Part shown: positions 1-8,986 of the stretch, one piece after another
How positions within the stretch are numbered: position 1 is the first letter of the stretch
Layout: each line of letters opens with the position of its first letter
NCBI GenBank assembly: GCA_046582185.1
Contig: JAYGEX010000015.1
Location: forward strand, 1 to 64,000
Direction: 5' to 3'
DNA length: 64,000 nucleotides
DNA from: GCA-002726655 sp046582185
Lineage (GTDB): Bacteria > Pseudomonadota > Gammaproteobacteria > Pseudomonadales > Azotimanducaceae
The notes under the pieces: generated by a model
What the model was told of the DNA's origin: nothing
Seen by the model: the letters and a program-made list of their open reading frames with translations, nothing else
Databases searched by the model: none
Translations under genes and position numbers: made by a program

Positions 1-239
1 CCAGATTTAGGGAACGGGATGTAACCCAGCTCATCCATGATGACGCAATCTACCAGCTGCAACCTTCTCACCAGAGACCCTTGCCGGCCCTCCCCCTGCT
101 CCTTGATTAGGGTATTGATTAGATCAACCGCATTGTAAAAATGCACCTTCTTACCGCCTTGAACCAGCTCAGTGCCCAGTGCAATCGCGGTATGCGTTTT
201 ACCGGTGCCTGTGCCACCCACGAGGATCAGGATAGTCTT
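1..239 (-). pseudogene. istB: 5'-truncated IS21-family helper ATPase fragment
   Basis: The minus strand reads open from position 239 to the window edge and encodes the ATPase core of IstB, the DnaA-like helper of IS21 transposition. Visible are a Walker A motif (VGGTGTGKTH) and a Walker B motif (CVIMDELGYIPF). Intact IstB has roughly 80-100 residues before Walker A; here only about seven codons separate it from the TAA stop of the neighbouring MFS gene, in the same frame. The 5' part is therefore missing and no start codon or RBS remains. The 3' end runs off the window. No IstA or IS21 terminus is visible. Family assignment is firm; what removed the 5' end is inference. Confidence 0.85.
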
Positions 240-1832
240 TTAAGCTGGTGTTGCTGCTACCGGCTCGCCTAAGGCCGCCGCTCGTTCTAGCCGAGTCGCC
301 TCGTCCCGAGGTAAATGCTTCTGGGCAAGGAACATAAAAATAAGCGCCGGGATAAGGGTCAGCATTGAGACTGCGATAGCACTTTTCAATGATTCTGCGT
401 CGCTCATGCCGCTTCGGTAGAAGGCGTCTGATATCAGACCCATGAAGTAAGGCCCCAGCGCGAGGCCAATAAACGTGTTGATCAGAATATAGTATGCGCC
501 TGCAACTGCACGCATACGTGGCATCACGAGGTCCGCTGCAGTGCTGGGCGGGATGCCACCCGCACATGCACTCATGATGGTCAATCCAAAATTCAACCAG
601 AAAGCGGCGACCAAGCTGTCGCTGTACAACAACATTAATAGAAAGGGAATGGTGCCTAAAATGGAAATGTAACCAACAATTAGCCTGCCTCCCGCAAACT
701 TGGTTTTAAGATAGTCCGCGAGTACGCCGCCTGCGGTAATTCCTATAAAGCCACCAGCCGCTGCCCCCATACCCAGATACATACCTACTTCAATTACGCT
801 GACATCATGCAAACGCAGCAACAAAGGCGCGATCCAGAAGCCTGCTCCGTATCCCACAAAGGCGGTCATGGGGAATGCCAACATGGTGTACATAAAGGCC
901 TTTGATCCGAACATCATCTCAAAGGTTGCAGGATCGCGTGTCTTTAAAGTTTGTGCCCAGGAAAAAGTTACATAAACACCAAAGGCTGTGGCAATCCACT
1001 GTGCGACACTGCCTGTCAGCAGTATGAGTATCCAGGCAGCGAGACAAAAACTGGCGGCTGCAGCTAAATTTATCCTTAAAGACTTTTTGTTGCTCAGTAA
1101 TCCCAACAAGTTTAATGGTGGGATCACAGCCATCAGTTCATTGCCCAGTACACGAAATGGTGCAGGATGTTGCTCTGCCACCAGTCCTTCGCTGATGCCG
1201 CGAATGGGCTCCCTTAAAGTGCGGACCCAGATCGCCATAAAAATACCGGGAATGCCTACCATCATAAAGGCGACTTGCCAGCCCTTTAAGCCAAATGGTG
1301 CGTCAGTAGGGTAGGCGGTTGACCATGCATCAAGAATATAACCACCCAGAAATATACCGATACCTGCACCGATATATACGCCTGAAGCATAGATGGCAAT
1401 GACGGTTGCGCGTCGGTGGGGCGGATAATAGTCGGATAACATGGAATAGGCAGCAGGTGATGCACTGGCTTCGCCGATGCCAACGCCAATCCGACATGCC
1501 GCCAGGGTCGTAAACGATCTGGCAAGGCCAGATGCTGCAGTCATGACGCTCCAAAAGGTTAAGCCGATTGATATTAGATTGCGCCTGTTCCACACATCGG
1601 CAAATCGGGCCAATGGAATGCCGAATACTGCGTAGAACACAGCAAAGACGGTACCGTATAGGAACCCCATTTGAGCATCTGTTATTGCAAGGTCAGCTTT
1701 GATGTCTTCGGCAAGTATTGAAAGGATGTTTCGATCGATGAAGTTAAAAATGTAAACGAGCACGAGTACGAAGAGTACGTAATGTGAATAGAATTTGCTT
1801 GTCGTTGGTGGTGCTTCAGTCGATTCACTCAT
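240..1832 (-). CDS. MFS transporter, Spinster-like
   Basis: A 530-residue major facilitator with about twelve hydrophobic segments. After a short polar N-terminus comes helix 1 with an FNFIDRNILS motif, then an R-F-A-D-V-W-N-R-R loop-2 signature and GIGEASASPAAYSMLSDYYP, both typical of the Spinster-related bacterial MFS group often found near catabolic genes. The substrate cannot be predicted; small organic acids or lipophilic compounds are plausible. ATG start, weak AGG upstream. The C-terminus ends at a TAA directly abutting the istB fragment in the same frame, so the last residues could have been altered by the rearrangement there. It is transcribed away from the next genes, with an 87-base gap. 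Confidence 0.88.
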   Translation of the reverse strand: MSESTEAPPTTSKFYSHYVLFVLVLVYIFNFIDRNILSILAEDIKADLAITDAQMGFLYGTVFAVFYAVFGIPLARFADVWNRRNLISIGLTFWSVMTAASGLARSFTTLAACRIGVGIGEASASPAAYSMLSDYYPPHRRATVIAIYASGVYIGAGIGIFLGGYILDAWSTAYPTDAPFGLKGWQVAFMMVGIPGIFMAIWVRTLREPIRGISEGLVAEQHPAPFRVLGNELMAVIPPLNLLGLLSNKKSLRINLAAAASFCLAAWILILLTGSVAQWIATAFGVYVTFSWAQTLKTRDPATFEMMFGSKAFMYTMLAFPMTAFVGYGAGFWIAPLLLRLHDVSVIEVGMYLGMGAAAGGFIGITAGGVLADYLKTKFAGGRLIVGYISILGTIPFLLMLLYSDSLVAAFWLNFGLTIMSACAGGIPPSTAADLVMPRMRAVAGAYYILINTFIGLALGPYFMGLISDAFYRSGMSDAESLKSAIAVSMLTLIPALIFMFLAQKHLPRDEATRLERAAALGEPVAATPA

Positions 1833-1919
1833 GTACTAAGCCTACGGGGGTGTTAACAGAATAGACCACGTTTCGCCTGACATGGCAAATGAGGGAATAG
1901 CCAGGGATGAAGGCGCTTC

Positions 1920-2696
1920 CTAGATTTTGATCGTTAGTGAGATGGCAGCGTGGTCGCTCAATACTTCCCTGCGCGTCGATTCTGCACTTTTCCCCCATAG
2001 ATAGGATACGGATGTCAGTCCGCTAAGCGTCTGTGGGTCCAGATAGGCATAGTCGAGCCTGAAGCCATTATTGCCGTTAGGTGAATACCAGGTATAAATA
2101 CGCGCGTCGCCATGTGCCCGCCTATAGGCATCAAGCCAGCAAAGTTTTTGCAGTTGATCGATCCAATTCTTTTCCATTGCGCCAAAAACAGGCCTCTCCT
2201 CATCAATATCCGGTAGTCCGGAATTCGTATCGCCGATCAAAAGACCAAATGCGTGCCGGGATTGTTTCAGGTAGCGGATGATGCCCTGCTGAAATTTTTG
2301 CTTACGTCCGCTGACTCGATTCGGAACATGCATGCCTCCCACAAAAAGGTGCTCCCTACCGTTGAAGAGGTTTATCTCGCAAGGTAAAAATCGAAACCGG
2401 TCTATTCGGGTGCGATGCTCAAGACAGCTAACAGGCCAGCGCGATGCGATCAGCAATGCGTTGGTTTTGTCGTTTGTTTGTGCTGTTGAAACCTGATATA
2501 TCCAACCAGCATCCCGAAGCCAGCGTGATAGTGATTGACTCGCGCTCGTGCCTCGAAATTCCGAGAGCACTAGAATATCAGCGTCCCATTTGATGAGTTG
2601 TTTAAAGATGCCGCTAACTCGAACTCCGCCGCCGGAGCGAATATTCCAGCCAAGGAGGCTAATTGACGGGTCTACCTGATCTCGTTCAGGGTTCAC
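1920..2696 (-). CDS. Endonuclease/exonuclease/phosphatase-fold protein
   Basis: 258 residues of the EEP (exonuclease III / DNase I-like) fold. Motifs in order: LLGWNIRSGGG near the N-terminus (the N of the metal site), VLSEFRG (metal-binding Glu), GGMHVPN, LLIGDTNSG (the GDxN motif), and LSDHAAISLTI at the C-terminus (catalytic SDH). All core acid and His residues are present, so it should be an active metal-dependent phosphodiesterase or nuclease. There is no signal peptide. The start is GTG and overlaps the TGA of the upstream SRPBCC gene by four bases, indicating a translationally coupled pair. The substrate (DNA, lipid or small phosphoester) is not readable. The stop is TAG. Confidence 0.85.
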   Translation of the reverse strand: MNPERDQVDPSISLLGWNIRSGGGVRVSGIFKQLIKWDADILVLSEFRGTSASQSLSRWLRDAGWIYQVSTAQTNDKTNALLIASRWPVSCLEHRTRIDRFRFLPCEINLFNGREHLFVGGMHVPNRVSGRKQKFQQGIIRYLKQSRHAFGLLIGDTNSGLPDIDEERPVFGAMEKNWIDQLQKLCWLDAYRRAHGDARIYTWYSPNGNNGFRLDYAYLDPQTLSGLTSVSYLWGKSAESTRREVLSDHAAISLTIKI

Positions 2697-3130
2697 CGCG
2701 CATCCAGGTAGTTCTTTAGCCTATCCTTTATAAAGTAGGTCCAGCCTTCAACACCGGCCTGGCGCTTGAATTCCGGAATGTCATCTGGAAAAGGTTTTAT
2801 GATGGCGGCTGTAACTAATAGATGTGCAGAATGCTCATCACCCGATACTTCGAAGCTAAGGGATGATTCCCCCGGGAAGCCTTCGTACTTCCAGCTATAG
2901 ATCACTTTACGCTGTGGGATGACTTCAGTGACGTGCCAAATATGGACGAAAGTTCTATCCCCGGCCTCCACTGAAAACCGGCTACAGAAGCCAGGTTCTG
3001 CCTTGAAGTCTGGTATGTCTTCGAAATACCAATTTCTCATTTCTTTGATGTCGGTGATTGCGTTCCAAACATCAGGCGCTGATCGATCAAAGTCTTGCTC
3101 GACAACTATGGGATCTTCCCGTGATTTCAT
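2693..3130 (-). CDS. SRPBCC (AHSA1/START-like) domain protein
   Basis: 145 residues with the Bet v1-like pattern: an N-terminal strand (VVEQDFDRSAPDVWNAITDI), a W-Y-F-E helix turn, central strands (HIWHVTEVIPQRKVIYSWKY) and a long C-terminal helix ending FIKDRLKNYL. This matches AHSA1/polyketide-cyclase-like small-ligand or chaperone-type domains. Cytoplasmic, with no signal peptide. Its stop overlaps the GTG start of the nuclease-fold gene, so the two are probably co-transcribed. The 280 bases upstream, up to the divergent dioxygenase gene, hold the likely promoters for both directions. The ligand is unknown. Confidence 0.75.
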   Translation of the reverse strand: MKSREDPIVVEQDFDRSAPDVWNAITDIKEMRNWYFEDIPDFKAEPGFCSRFSVEAGDRTFVHIWHVTEVIPQRKVIYSWKYEGFPGESSLSFEVSGDEHSAHLLVTAAIIKPFPDDIPEFKRQAGVEGWTYFIKDRLKNYLDAR

Positions 3131-3413
3131 TTCGGTGGACCTGTAGTAAAGCCTTCGCCTATTCTAACAGTAAATGTTCGTGATAAACTTGGCATGCCTA
3201 ACGGCATTAATTATGACCCGGTAAAAGCCTGTATTAACAAATTCTACATGTCGGCCAACGTTGATTTAGGGGACATTGTGGATTTACACCAAGAGCTCGT
3301 CAATGTAAACATTGCCCATGTTTCGGTGTTAAAATCAGCCAATCATTTATTTAGCTTGCCTTAAGTGTTGATCTTGTACCTACAACGCTTACATTTAGAA
3401 TGTGGAACAAATT

Positions 3414-4367
3414 ATGAAAAAAGTACCCATCATTGACTTGGCTGCAGCAGAAGAGGATGTCAGTGTCCTCGAACCATTAGATCGTGCTTGCCGTGACCAT
3501 GGGTTTTTTCTGCTAAGTAATCATGGTATGGACAAAGAAATTGAAGCCATGTGGCGTAATTCCGAATTGTTCTTCAACGACCCGCGGTCTGAAAAATCAA
3601 AATTACTTCGTACCAAGGAAAAGCCACTGGGCTATTACAATAAGGAACTGACTAAGCGTAAGCGAGACCTCAAAGAAGTGTTTGATTTCATGGGGCCAAG
3701 AAATGACAAGAGCGAGCGGAATCAGTGGCCCGACAATAAGCCTGAGTTTAAGCAGGTCATGGATGATTTTTTCTCGGCAGCAACATTGGTTGCAGAGCGG
3801 ACCTTAAACCTTGTTTATCGTGCTCTTACAAAGGGAAACATTGATCTGTCTAAACTTCCCTCCGGCGACGGACGAACCAGCACGGTGAGACTGAACTGTT
3901 ATCCAACAAGTGACCCACTGGAGATAGCCGACAGAGCTGATGTCGCTAATCTAGGTGATATGGCGCTGCATCATCATACTGATCCCGGCATCCTCACATT
4001 ATTATTGCAAGACATGATTGGTGGCTTACAGGCGCGGTCCAGCGATGACGGGTGGATTGATGTTCCCCCGGTAGAAGGTGTCATTGTTGTCAATCTGGGA
4101 GATTCTATGCAAGTGTGGACGAATGATGTCTACAAGTCTGCGATTCATCGTGTCCTGCCCATGAAGGGTAACACGCGATATAGCACACCCTATTTTTATA
4201 GTCCCGCCAGGGACGCAATACTTGAACCGCTGCCTCTTTTGCAAACGGGATCGCCTCGCTACACATCCTTTACCTGGAAAGAATACATTCAGGGCCGAAT
4301 TGACGATAATTATACAGATCTGGGTGAAGACGATATTCAGATTAGTCGCTTTAGTATCGCCGGTTAA
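3414..4367 (+). CDS. Isopenicillin-N-synthase-like 2OG-Fe(II) dioxygenase
   Basis: About 317 residues with the DIOX_N domain first (VPIIDLAAAEEDVSVLEPLD, then HGFFLLSNHGMD) and the 2OG-Fe(II) double-stranded beta-helix after residue 165. Iron ligands are visible as HTD in ALHHHTDPGILTLLLQD and the distal His in SAIHRVLP; the co-substrate R-x-S motif is RYSTPYF. The enzyme is expected to oxidise a small molecule with 2-oxoglutarate and O2. A GTG at 3402 is in frame, but ATG at 3414 has GGAA seven bases upstream and is preferred. Monocistronic: the next gene is convergent. The family includes gibberellin- and amino-acid-modifying oxidases, so the substrate is open. Confidence 0.85.
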   Translation: MKKVPIIDLAAAEEDVSVLEPLDRACRDHGFFLLSNHGMDKEIEAMWRNSELFFNDPRSEKSKLLRTKEKPLGYYNKELTKRKRDLKEVFDFMGPRNDKSERNQWPDNKPEFKQVMDDFFSAATLVAERTLNLVYRALTKGNIDLSKLPSGDGRTSTVRLNCYPTSDPLEIADRADVANLGDMALHHHTDPGILTLLLQDMIGGLQARSSDDGWIDVPPVEGVIVVNLGDSMQVWTNDVYKSAIHRVLPMKGNTRYSTPYFYSPARDAILEPLPLLQTGSPRYTSFTWKEYIQGRIDDNYTDLGEDDIQISRFSIAG

Positions 4368-4410
4368 TACTGACAGTTTAAAAAAGGTGCGTTGCAACAG
4401 ATGTAGCTGA

Positions 4411-5007
4411 TTATCGAAGGTCAGGTTCCCGAAATGTTGCTTTGTCAAACTCTTCTGTGATCAATATTGCGGGAACGGCGTTAATACTCACTCGATAGGT
4501 GCGGCTTAGATCGCTTTGCACCATCACATTTCCGGATGATACGTCCAGTACCTCACGGAAGCTACCCCGGGCGACATTGCGTAGAATGACGCCAATGCCC
4601 ACATGTTCATTGACCAGCTGATCGAAGAGATCCTTGTTTATCGCGTTTTTATTTAGTATCGATGTGGCGTGCGCATAGGTATGCCCGGTCGAGGCGCCCA
4701 ACAGTTCCACTTCCCTGAAGAAACACTCATCGTCGATATTCACTCCTAATGCAGCCAGAGGCTGTGAGGCTGTCACAATTCCCTGTCGCAAGGTGTTTAT
4801 TTTAATAGCCTCGGAAAAGTAAGCTTCAAGGGCCATCGTTATTGTGCCGTCGGTTACCAATAGTGCACGCAGGAATGCTGGAATGTCACCGAGGTTTTTA
4901 AATGCACGGCTCACTTCCCCTGATTCAATGCCCCTGTCGCTGAGAGCGGCCAATCGTAGGAACAGATCTTTAATTTTCTTGTCAGATTTAGTAATCGGTT
5001 TAACCAT
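4411..5007 (-). CDS. Chorismate pyruvate-lyase-like protein (DUF98 type)
   Basis: 198 residues from the ATG at 5007, close to the roughly 200 of mycobacterial Rv2949c-type chorismate lyases. Recognised features: LLVTDGTITMALEAYF near residues 41-56, a preserved Arg in NTLRQG, GHTYAHATS, and C-terminal SRTYRVSINAVPAILITEEF, the strand pattern of the UbiC/UTRA-like fold. If active it would release 4-hydroxybenzoate and pyruvate from chorismate; many relatives have unknown roles. The frame is open upstream to a TTG at 5172, inside the preceding gene and without RBS, so I reject that start. It follows the acyl-CoA-dehydrogenase-like gene by 98 bases and is probably co-transcribed with it. Confidence 0.6.
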   Translation of the reverse strand: MVKPITKSDKKIKDLFLRLAALSDRGIESGEVSRAFKNLGDIPAFLRALLVTDGTITMALEAYFSEAIKINTLRQGIVTASQPLAALGVNIDDECFFREVELLGASTGHTYAHATSILNKNAINKDLFDQLVNEHVGIGVILRNVARGSFREVLDVSSGNVMVQSDLSRTYRVSINAVPAILITEEFDKATFREPDLR

Positions 5008-5105
5008 ATAAATGTGAGGGCATTGTTCCTGTGAAGCAAAGTTCTCTCTGATGGGCAATTTCAGGCTTGTAGTGTTTAAAAGGCCTTCTGATGATAAAAG
5101 GACAA

Positions 5106-5861
5106 CTATTTTCTTGAGCTCTTTTGAATGAATTTCGAGTACATCGAAAGCAGTTTTTTGTCTACCCGCCAATTTGATCCCATGGTTATATTTTTATCTA
5201 CCATTTGCTTAAGCAAGGATTGTACTTCAAGGTCCAATGTGGGCAGATCGAAGGTAGTTCCTGACAGTTTTGTTAACACAGAGTTGGACTGTATTTCCAA
5301 CGCGGGAAAGAAAGTACGCAAGCTGCTCAAGAATGCGATATATATGTAGTACGGTTCGTTGCGGGCGAAATCCTTTATCTTTGAGATATCATTAATGTAT
5401 TCGAATTCCACGCCCTGAAATTCTGCGATTCCCTGACTCATGGCAGACAGAAAAGGCGTGTCTTCGCGTGAACTAAGCAACAGCCCTTCGTTTGACCTTT
5501 TCACAAGAGCATATTTAGCGCCAATGCCCGTGCCTATTTTAACAATTAGCTGATCAGCGAACTCGCTGGATGCTATCCAGGTCTTAAAACCCACCAACTT
5601 ATTGTTACTGATACTTAAGCCAGGTTTCGGCTTGTTAGCGCTTCGGTCTTCTGAGGCGGCGTACGCGTACCAGGCCAAATCGTCGAGATGGGAAAAGCTT
5701 GCTCTGATCGCTGCCTGATAACCAGCCAGAAACAAGAAGGCGGGCTCCATCGTCAGGGAGCCTCCCAAGATGGCCATTGAAGCAGGGTCGTGAGAACCGC
5801 CCTCGAATGCCTTGTGCCACGTTTTATAAAATTCTTGTTCCGATGTCGTTTTGATCATCAT
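5106..5861 (-). CDS. Acyl-CoA-dehydrogenase-like protein, short
   Basis: 251 residues from the ATG at 5861, which has AGGAAG seven bases upstream; an in-frame TTG at 5882 is less likely. The N-terminal EPAFLFLAGYQAAIRASF and AWYAYAASED, followed by a beta-rich segment (KLVGFKTWIASSEFADQLIV), resemble the alpha-helical and middle beta domains of acyl-CoA dehydrogenases. The protein is well short of the usual 380-400 residues and shows no recognisable C-terminal catalytic-base motif, so it may not be a conventional dehydrogenase. It lies upstream of a chorismate-lyase-like gene; the pairing suggests a shared role with an aromatic or ubiquinone-type precursor, which is inference. Assignment is moderate to weak. 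Confidence 0.5.
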   Translation of the reverse strand: MMIKTTSEQEFYKTWHKAFEGGSHDPASMAILGGSLTMEPAFLFLAGYQAAIRASFSHLDDLAWYAYAASEDRSANKPKPGLSISNNKLVGFKTWIASSEFADQLIVKIGTGIGAKYALVKRSNEGLLLSSREDTPFLSAMSQGIAEFQGVEFEYINDISKIKDFARNEPYYIYIAFLSSLRTFFPALEIQSNSVLTKLSGTTFDLPTLDLEVQSLLKQMVDKNITMGSNWRVDKKLLSMYSKFIQKSSRK

Positions 5862-6009
5862 TCTGTATCTTCCTGCACACAAAAAAAGGAAATTGCCTAC
5901 ATAAGTAGTATATGGGAAGTAAAGGGGTATTTTACGCGCTAGTGTTGCCGGATATGGCTGCCCACATTTCTCATCAATAATGCCAGGGGTGTAGGTCGTA
6001 CGAAGAGGA

Positions 6010-6070
6010 ACTTACGCGGCGGACAACTTACATTAAGGCTTGGGCTACTTACATCAAAGCTGTCTTACCT
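6010..6070 (+). promoter_or_regulatory. ACTTAC motif array upstream of the P450 gene
   Basis: Four matches to (a/t)CTTAC lie at about 6010, 6026, 6047 and 6063, with start-to-start spacings of 16, 21 and 16 bases; the two central ones extend to ACTTACAT. Two are 21 bases apart, about two helical turns. The array ends 80 bases before the P450 ATG, where an operator would sit. No cognate regulator is adjacent. This could also be coincidence in AT-rich intergenic DNA. Confidence 0.3.
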
Positions 6071-6149
6071 TTCATCAGGTCTGTCGAACATCCGCTGAAA
6101 TGAAGATCTTGTGATAAGCTAATTTCGCCCACGGGATTATAGGGAAACT

Positions 6150-7436
6150 ATGAAACTTAGAACCAAGATCCAGATTAAGCTTGGTGAAGCCTATTTCCAC
6201 GGGATGTCTATGGTGGAAAGGGGAATCTATGGTGTCAGTCTCAACATATTTGATGCCAAGCTGATCAAGGACCCTTACCCGCATTACAACAAGATGCGGG
6301 AACGCAGGCCAATTCATTATTCATTGGCCTTGCGTGGCTATTGGGTCACCAGTTTTGATCTGGTGCAGGAGATTCTCCGGGATAAGCGTTTTGGTGCCGA
6401 CATTCGACACTATCCAAATCGTGTGGACAAGATCAGAAAACAGATAGGCAACGATGCCGAAAGACTCGAGGCCTTTGAAAATCCCAGCATGCTCGGCCTT
6501 GATCCGCCGGACCATAGCCGTATTCGTCGACTTGCCCAGCAAGGCTTTCTGCACAAATTTATTCAATCGCTGGAGCCGAGAATAGCCGCTATTGTCGATA
6601 ACTGCTTGCGGACGGTAGAAAACGCGGAATCATTTGATGTGGTAGAAGTCCTCGCTAAACCGCTGCCTGCGACCGTCATTGCGGAGATGATGGGCTTGCC
6701 GGAATCGGATCATATTCAGTTCCAGCAGTGGTCTGAAGATCTGATCGAGGCGACCGGAACCAATGAAATTGAGAAGCTCGACAAAGGTAATATTGCCAGT
6801 CGACAACTGATCAATTACTTTCGCCAGATTATTCGTACAAAACGAGATCAGCCAGGCGAAGACCTGATCAGTCAGTTGATTGGAGCAGAAGAGCAAGGTG
6901 ATAAGTTAACTGAGGTCGAACTCTATAATACCTGCCTGCTCATTCTGGTGGCTGGGCATGAAACCACCACCCGTCTTATTAGTAATGGTTTGTATCTATT
7001 GCTGCAAGCACCTGGTATTTGGCAAGAATTGCAGGGTGATCGGGATAAATTAAACGTTGCCATTGAGGAAATGTTGCGATTTGAGCCGCCTGTCCAAGCA
7101 ACACAGCGGTTTGCTCGGGAAGACTTGGATTTCCACGGTCACCACTTCAAAAAAGGTGAAATGATATTCCTCAGCATCGCTGCCAGTAATAGGGATCCAG
7201 CGGTTAATGAAAACCCTGATGTATTCAACCTGAACCGAGATAAGGTAAATCAGATTTCATTTGGTTATGGCATCCATCTTTGTATTGGTTCATCGCTCGC
7301 CCGACTGGAAGCTAAAGTCGCCTTTGAAAAACTGTTGGACAGGTATCCCAATATGGCACTTGTAAACAGCCAGCCCCAGTGGGGCAATAATCCATTCTTT
7401 CGCGGCCACGAAGAACTTGAAGTAAAAAAGAACTAG
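6150..7436 (+). CDS. Cytochrome P450 (bacterial class I)
   Basis: 428 residues with all P450 landmarks: I-helix AGHETTT at residues 268-274 (acid/Thr for O2 activation), K-helix ExxR in EEMLRFEPPV, and the heme-binding loop FGYGIHLCIGSSLARLE with the axial Cys at residue 378. The substrate-recognition region includes MLGLDPPDHSRIRRLAQQGF, typical of soluble CYP107/CYP125-like enzymes. It is soluble, has no membrane anchor and needs a separate ferredoxin and reductase; neither is encoded in this window. ATG with AGGGAAACT upstream. Monooxygenation of a terpenoid, steroid or alkyl compound is plausible given the catabolic setting; the substrate is not determined. Confidence 0.95.
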   Translation: MKLRTKIQIKLGEAYFHGMSMVERGIYGVSLNIFDAKLIKDPYPHYNKMRERRPIHYSLALRGYWVTSFDLVQEILRDKRFGADIRHYPNRVDKIRKQIGNDAERLEAFENPSMLGLDPPDHSRIRRLAQQGFLHKFIQSLEPRIAAIVDNCLRTVENAESFDVVEVLAKPLPATVIAEMMGLPESDHIQFQQWSEDLIEATGTNEIEKLDKGNIASRQLINYFRQIIRTKRDQPGEDLISQLIGAEEQGDKLTEVELYNTCLLILVAGHETTTRLISNGLYLLLQAPGIWQELQGDRDKLNVAIEEMLRFEPPVQATQRFAREDLDFHGHHFKKGEMIFLSIAASNRDPAVNENPDVFNLNRDKVNQISFGYGIHLCIGSSLARLEAKVAFEKLLDRYPNMALVNSQPQWGNNPFFRGHEELEVKKN

Positions 7437-7802
7437 ACGCAAATCTGCCGCTATCAAAGTTCATGGTTCGGGGCAGGTGAAATTACCGAGCTCTCAATAA
7501 TATCCTGTCATCATGGCAGAGTTCAGATTTTACATGATGACATTAGCAACAACACATTGAGAATCACTAAAAACACTTAACAATATCGTTTGATAACGTA
7601 GGTAAATTGACCCTCACTACGATCGTTTGCTGTGAGCGGATGCGAATCAAGAACCAGCATGCCAGGTCAGGAGACGACCTGCACTAGTGAAAGAATTTCG
7701 AGATAGCGCTGTAGTTCCTGCGGCCCAAACTTATGTTTACTGAACCTTTGTTCCATTGTATTGTACCCGTCATAATTTTTCCCGTGTAGAAAACGCCTGA
7801 AA
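7437..7802. other. Gene-free interval, 366 bases
   Basis: No convincing reading frame or RNA structure. A minus-strand frame through about 7667-7775 gives protein-like text, but its only plausible starts are weak and it has no RBS. The downstream alpha/beta hydrolase promoter should lie in its right half. Confidence 0.4.
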
Positions 7803-8786
7803 ATGAAAATATTTTCCATCTTGATAGCCATGATTTTTGCGATTGCTGCTTCCTTGTACGCAGTAAAGGTATTTATGCCAATCACCTTTATTCAGACCGT
7901 GGATGAGGACACCGCTTTACCTTCAGTAACTCTAAATGCTTATAAATTTCATGCAGAAACCATAGGCGCAGAAGACAAGCCTGTTGTTATCGTACTCCAT
8001 GGTGGTCCCGGCGGGGACTACCGAAATCTATTACCCATTGCGCCGCTGGGAAAAGACTTTCATCTAGTGTTTTATGACCAGCGGATGACGGGACTTTCGT
8101 CACGGAAGTCGGACGGTGTTGTGACTTTAAAGAGTTTTTTCGATGACTTGGATGCTTTTGTCGAACATTACGGCAGGGGAGAGAAAGTAATTCTGCTGGG
8201 TCATAGCTGGGGTGCGATGATGGCATCTGGCTATATCGGTATGTATCCTGAAAAAGTCAGTAAGATCATAATGATTGAACCTGGGATCTTAAGGCCTGAT
8301 TTATCCCAGCCGTTTTTTGATGGTCAGTCTGGCCCAGGCCCGGATATTTATTTCGATCTGGCTAAGGTCTGGCTGAATAGCTGGCGGGTCGATATAAGTC
8401 GCGATAAATATGCCAGAGAAGACTATGTCATCAGTATGGCGTACCCGCTCATGGGTGGTTCCGGTGTACATTGCGGAGATGTAATACCGGAGAACTTTGA
8501 AGGGTGGCGAGCTAGCAGAAAAGTTTTGAATGAAACGGTGATAGCGTTTGTAAATGACCCTGTTTTGTTAGCCCAACTGGATTTTATTACGGATGCGCAC
8601 AAATTTTCTGGGGATGTTTTGCTCATTGGTTCGACCTGCAATAAGGTGTATGGCGCAGAATATCAGAAGCGGCATCTACCGTTTTATAAAAACATCGAAC
8701 TGGTGACGATTCAGAACTCCGGTCATTTCATATTCTACGATCAACCAGAAGAGTCTCTAAGAGTCATTAGCAACTTTTTGGATTGA
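7803..8786 (+). CDS. Alpha/beta hydrolase, proline-iminopeptidase-like, membrane anchored or exported
   Basis: 327 residues. The first 30 are a hydrophobic segment (IFSILIAMIFAIAASLYAV) acting as signal anchor or signal peptide. The hydrolase core follows: HGGPGGDYRN (oxyanion HGGPG as in prolyl iminopeptidases), FYDQRMTGLS, nucleophile elbow GHSWGAMMA (Ser), and a late His in IQNSGHFIFYDQPEE. The triad is complete, so a peptidase or esterase activity in the periplasm is expected. ATG with a poor RBS. Monocistronic. Substrate unknown. Confidence 0.85.
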   Translation: MKIFSILIAMIFAIAASLYAVKVFMPITFIQTVDEDTALPSVTLNAYKFHAETIGAEDKPVVIVLHGGPGGDYRNLLPIAPLGKDFHLVFYDQRMTGLSSRKSDGVVTLKSFFDDLDAFVEHYGRGEKVILLGHSWGAMMASGYIGMYPEKVSKIIMIEPGILRPDLSQPFFDGQSGPGPDIYFDLAKVWLNSWRVDISRDKYAREDYVISMAYPLMGGSGVHCGDVIPENFEGWRASRKVLNETVIAFVNDPVLLAQLDFITDAHKFSGDVLLIGSTCNKVYGAEYQKRHLPFYKNIELVTIQNSGHFIFYDQPEESLRVISNFLD

Positions 8787-8986
8787 TGTAGTGTCCGGCA
8801 GGCGGCAATGGAGGTAAAGGTTATCGAGCGGTACGACTTCCCCGTCTGGTCAATCCCAATACGAGGTATCTGCAATTCTGCTTGGTTGAGCATTTTCACT
8901 TGCTGAGTCGCGAACAACTATACAAACAAGGTCGGATCGAGCAAGTTCGTGCCTCTTTCTATCGTGCGCTCAGTTCCGTGACTGGA

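Noticed and set aside
5008..5172. N-terminal extension of the chorismate-lyase-like protein to a TTG.
   Set aside because: It would overlap the upstream gene by 67 bases, has no RBS, and exceeds the family length; ATG 5007 gives 198 residues as expected.
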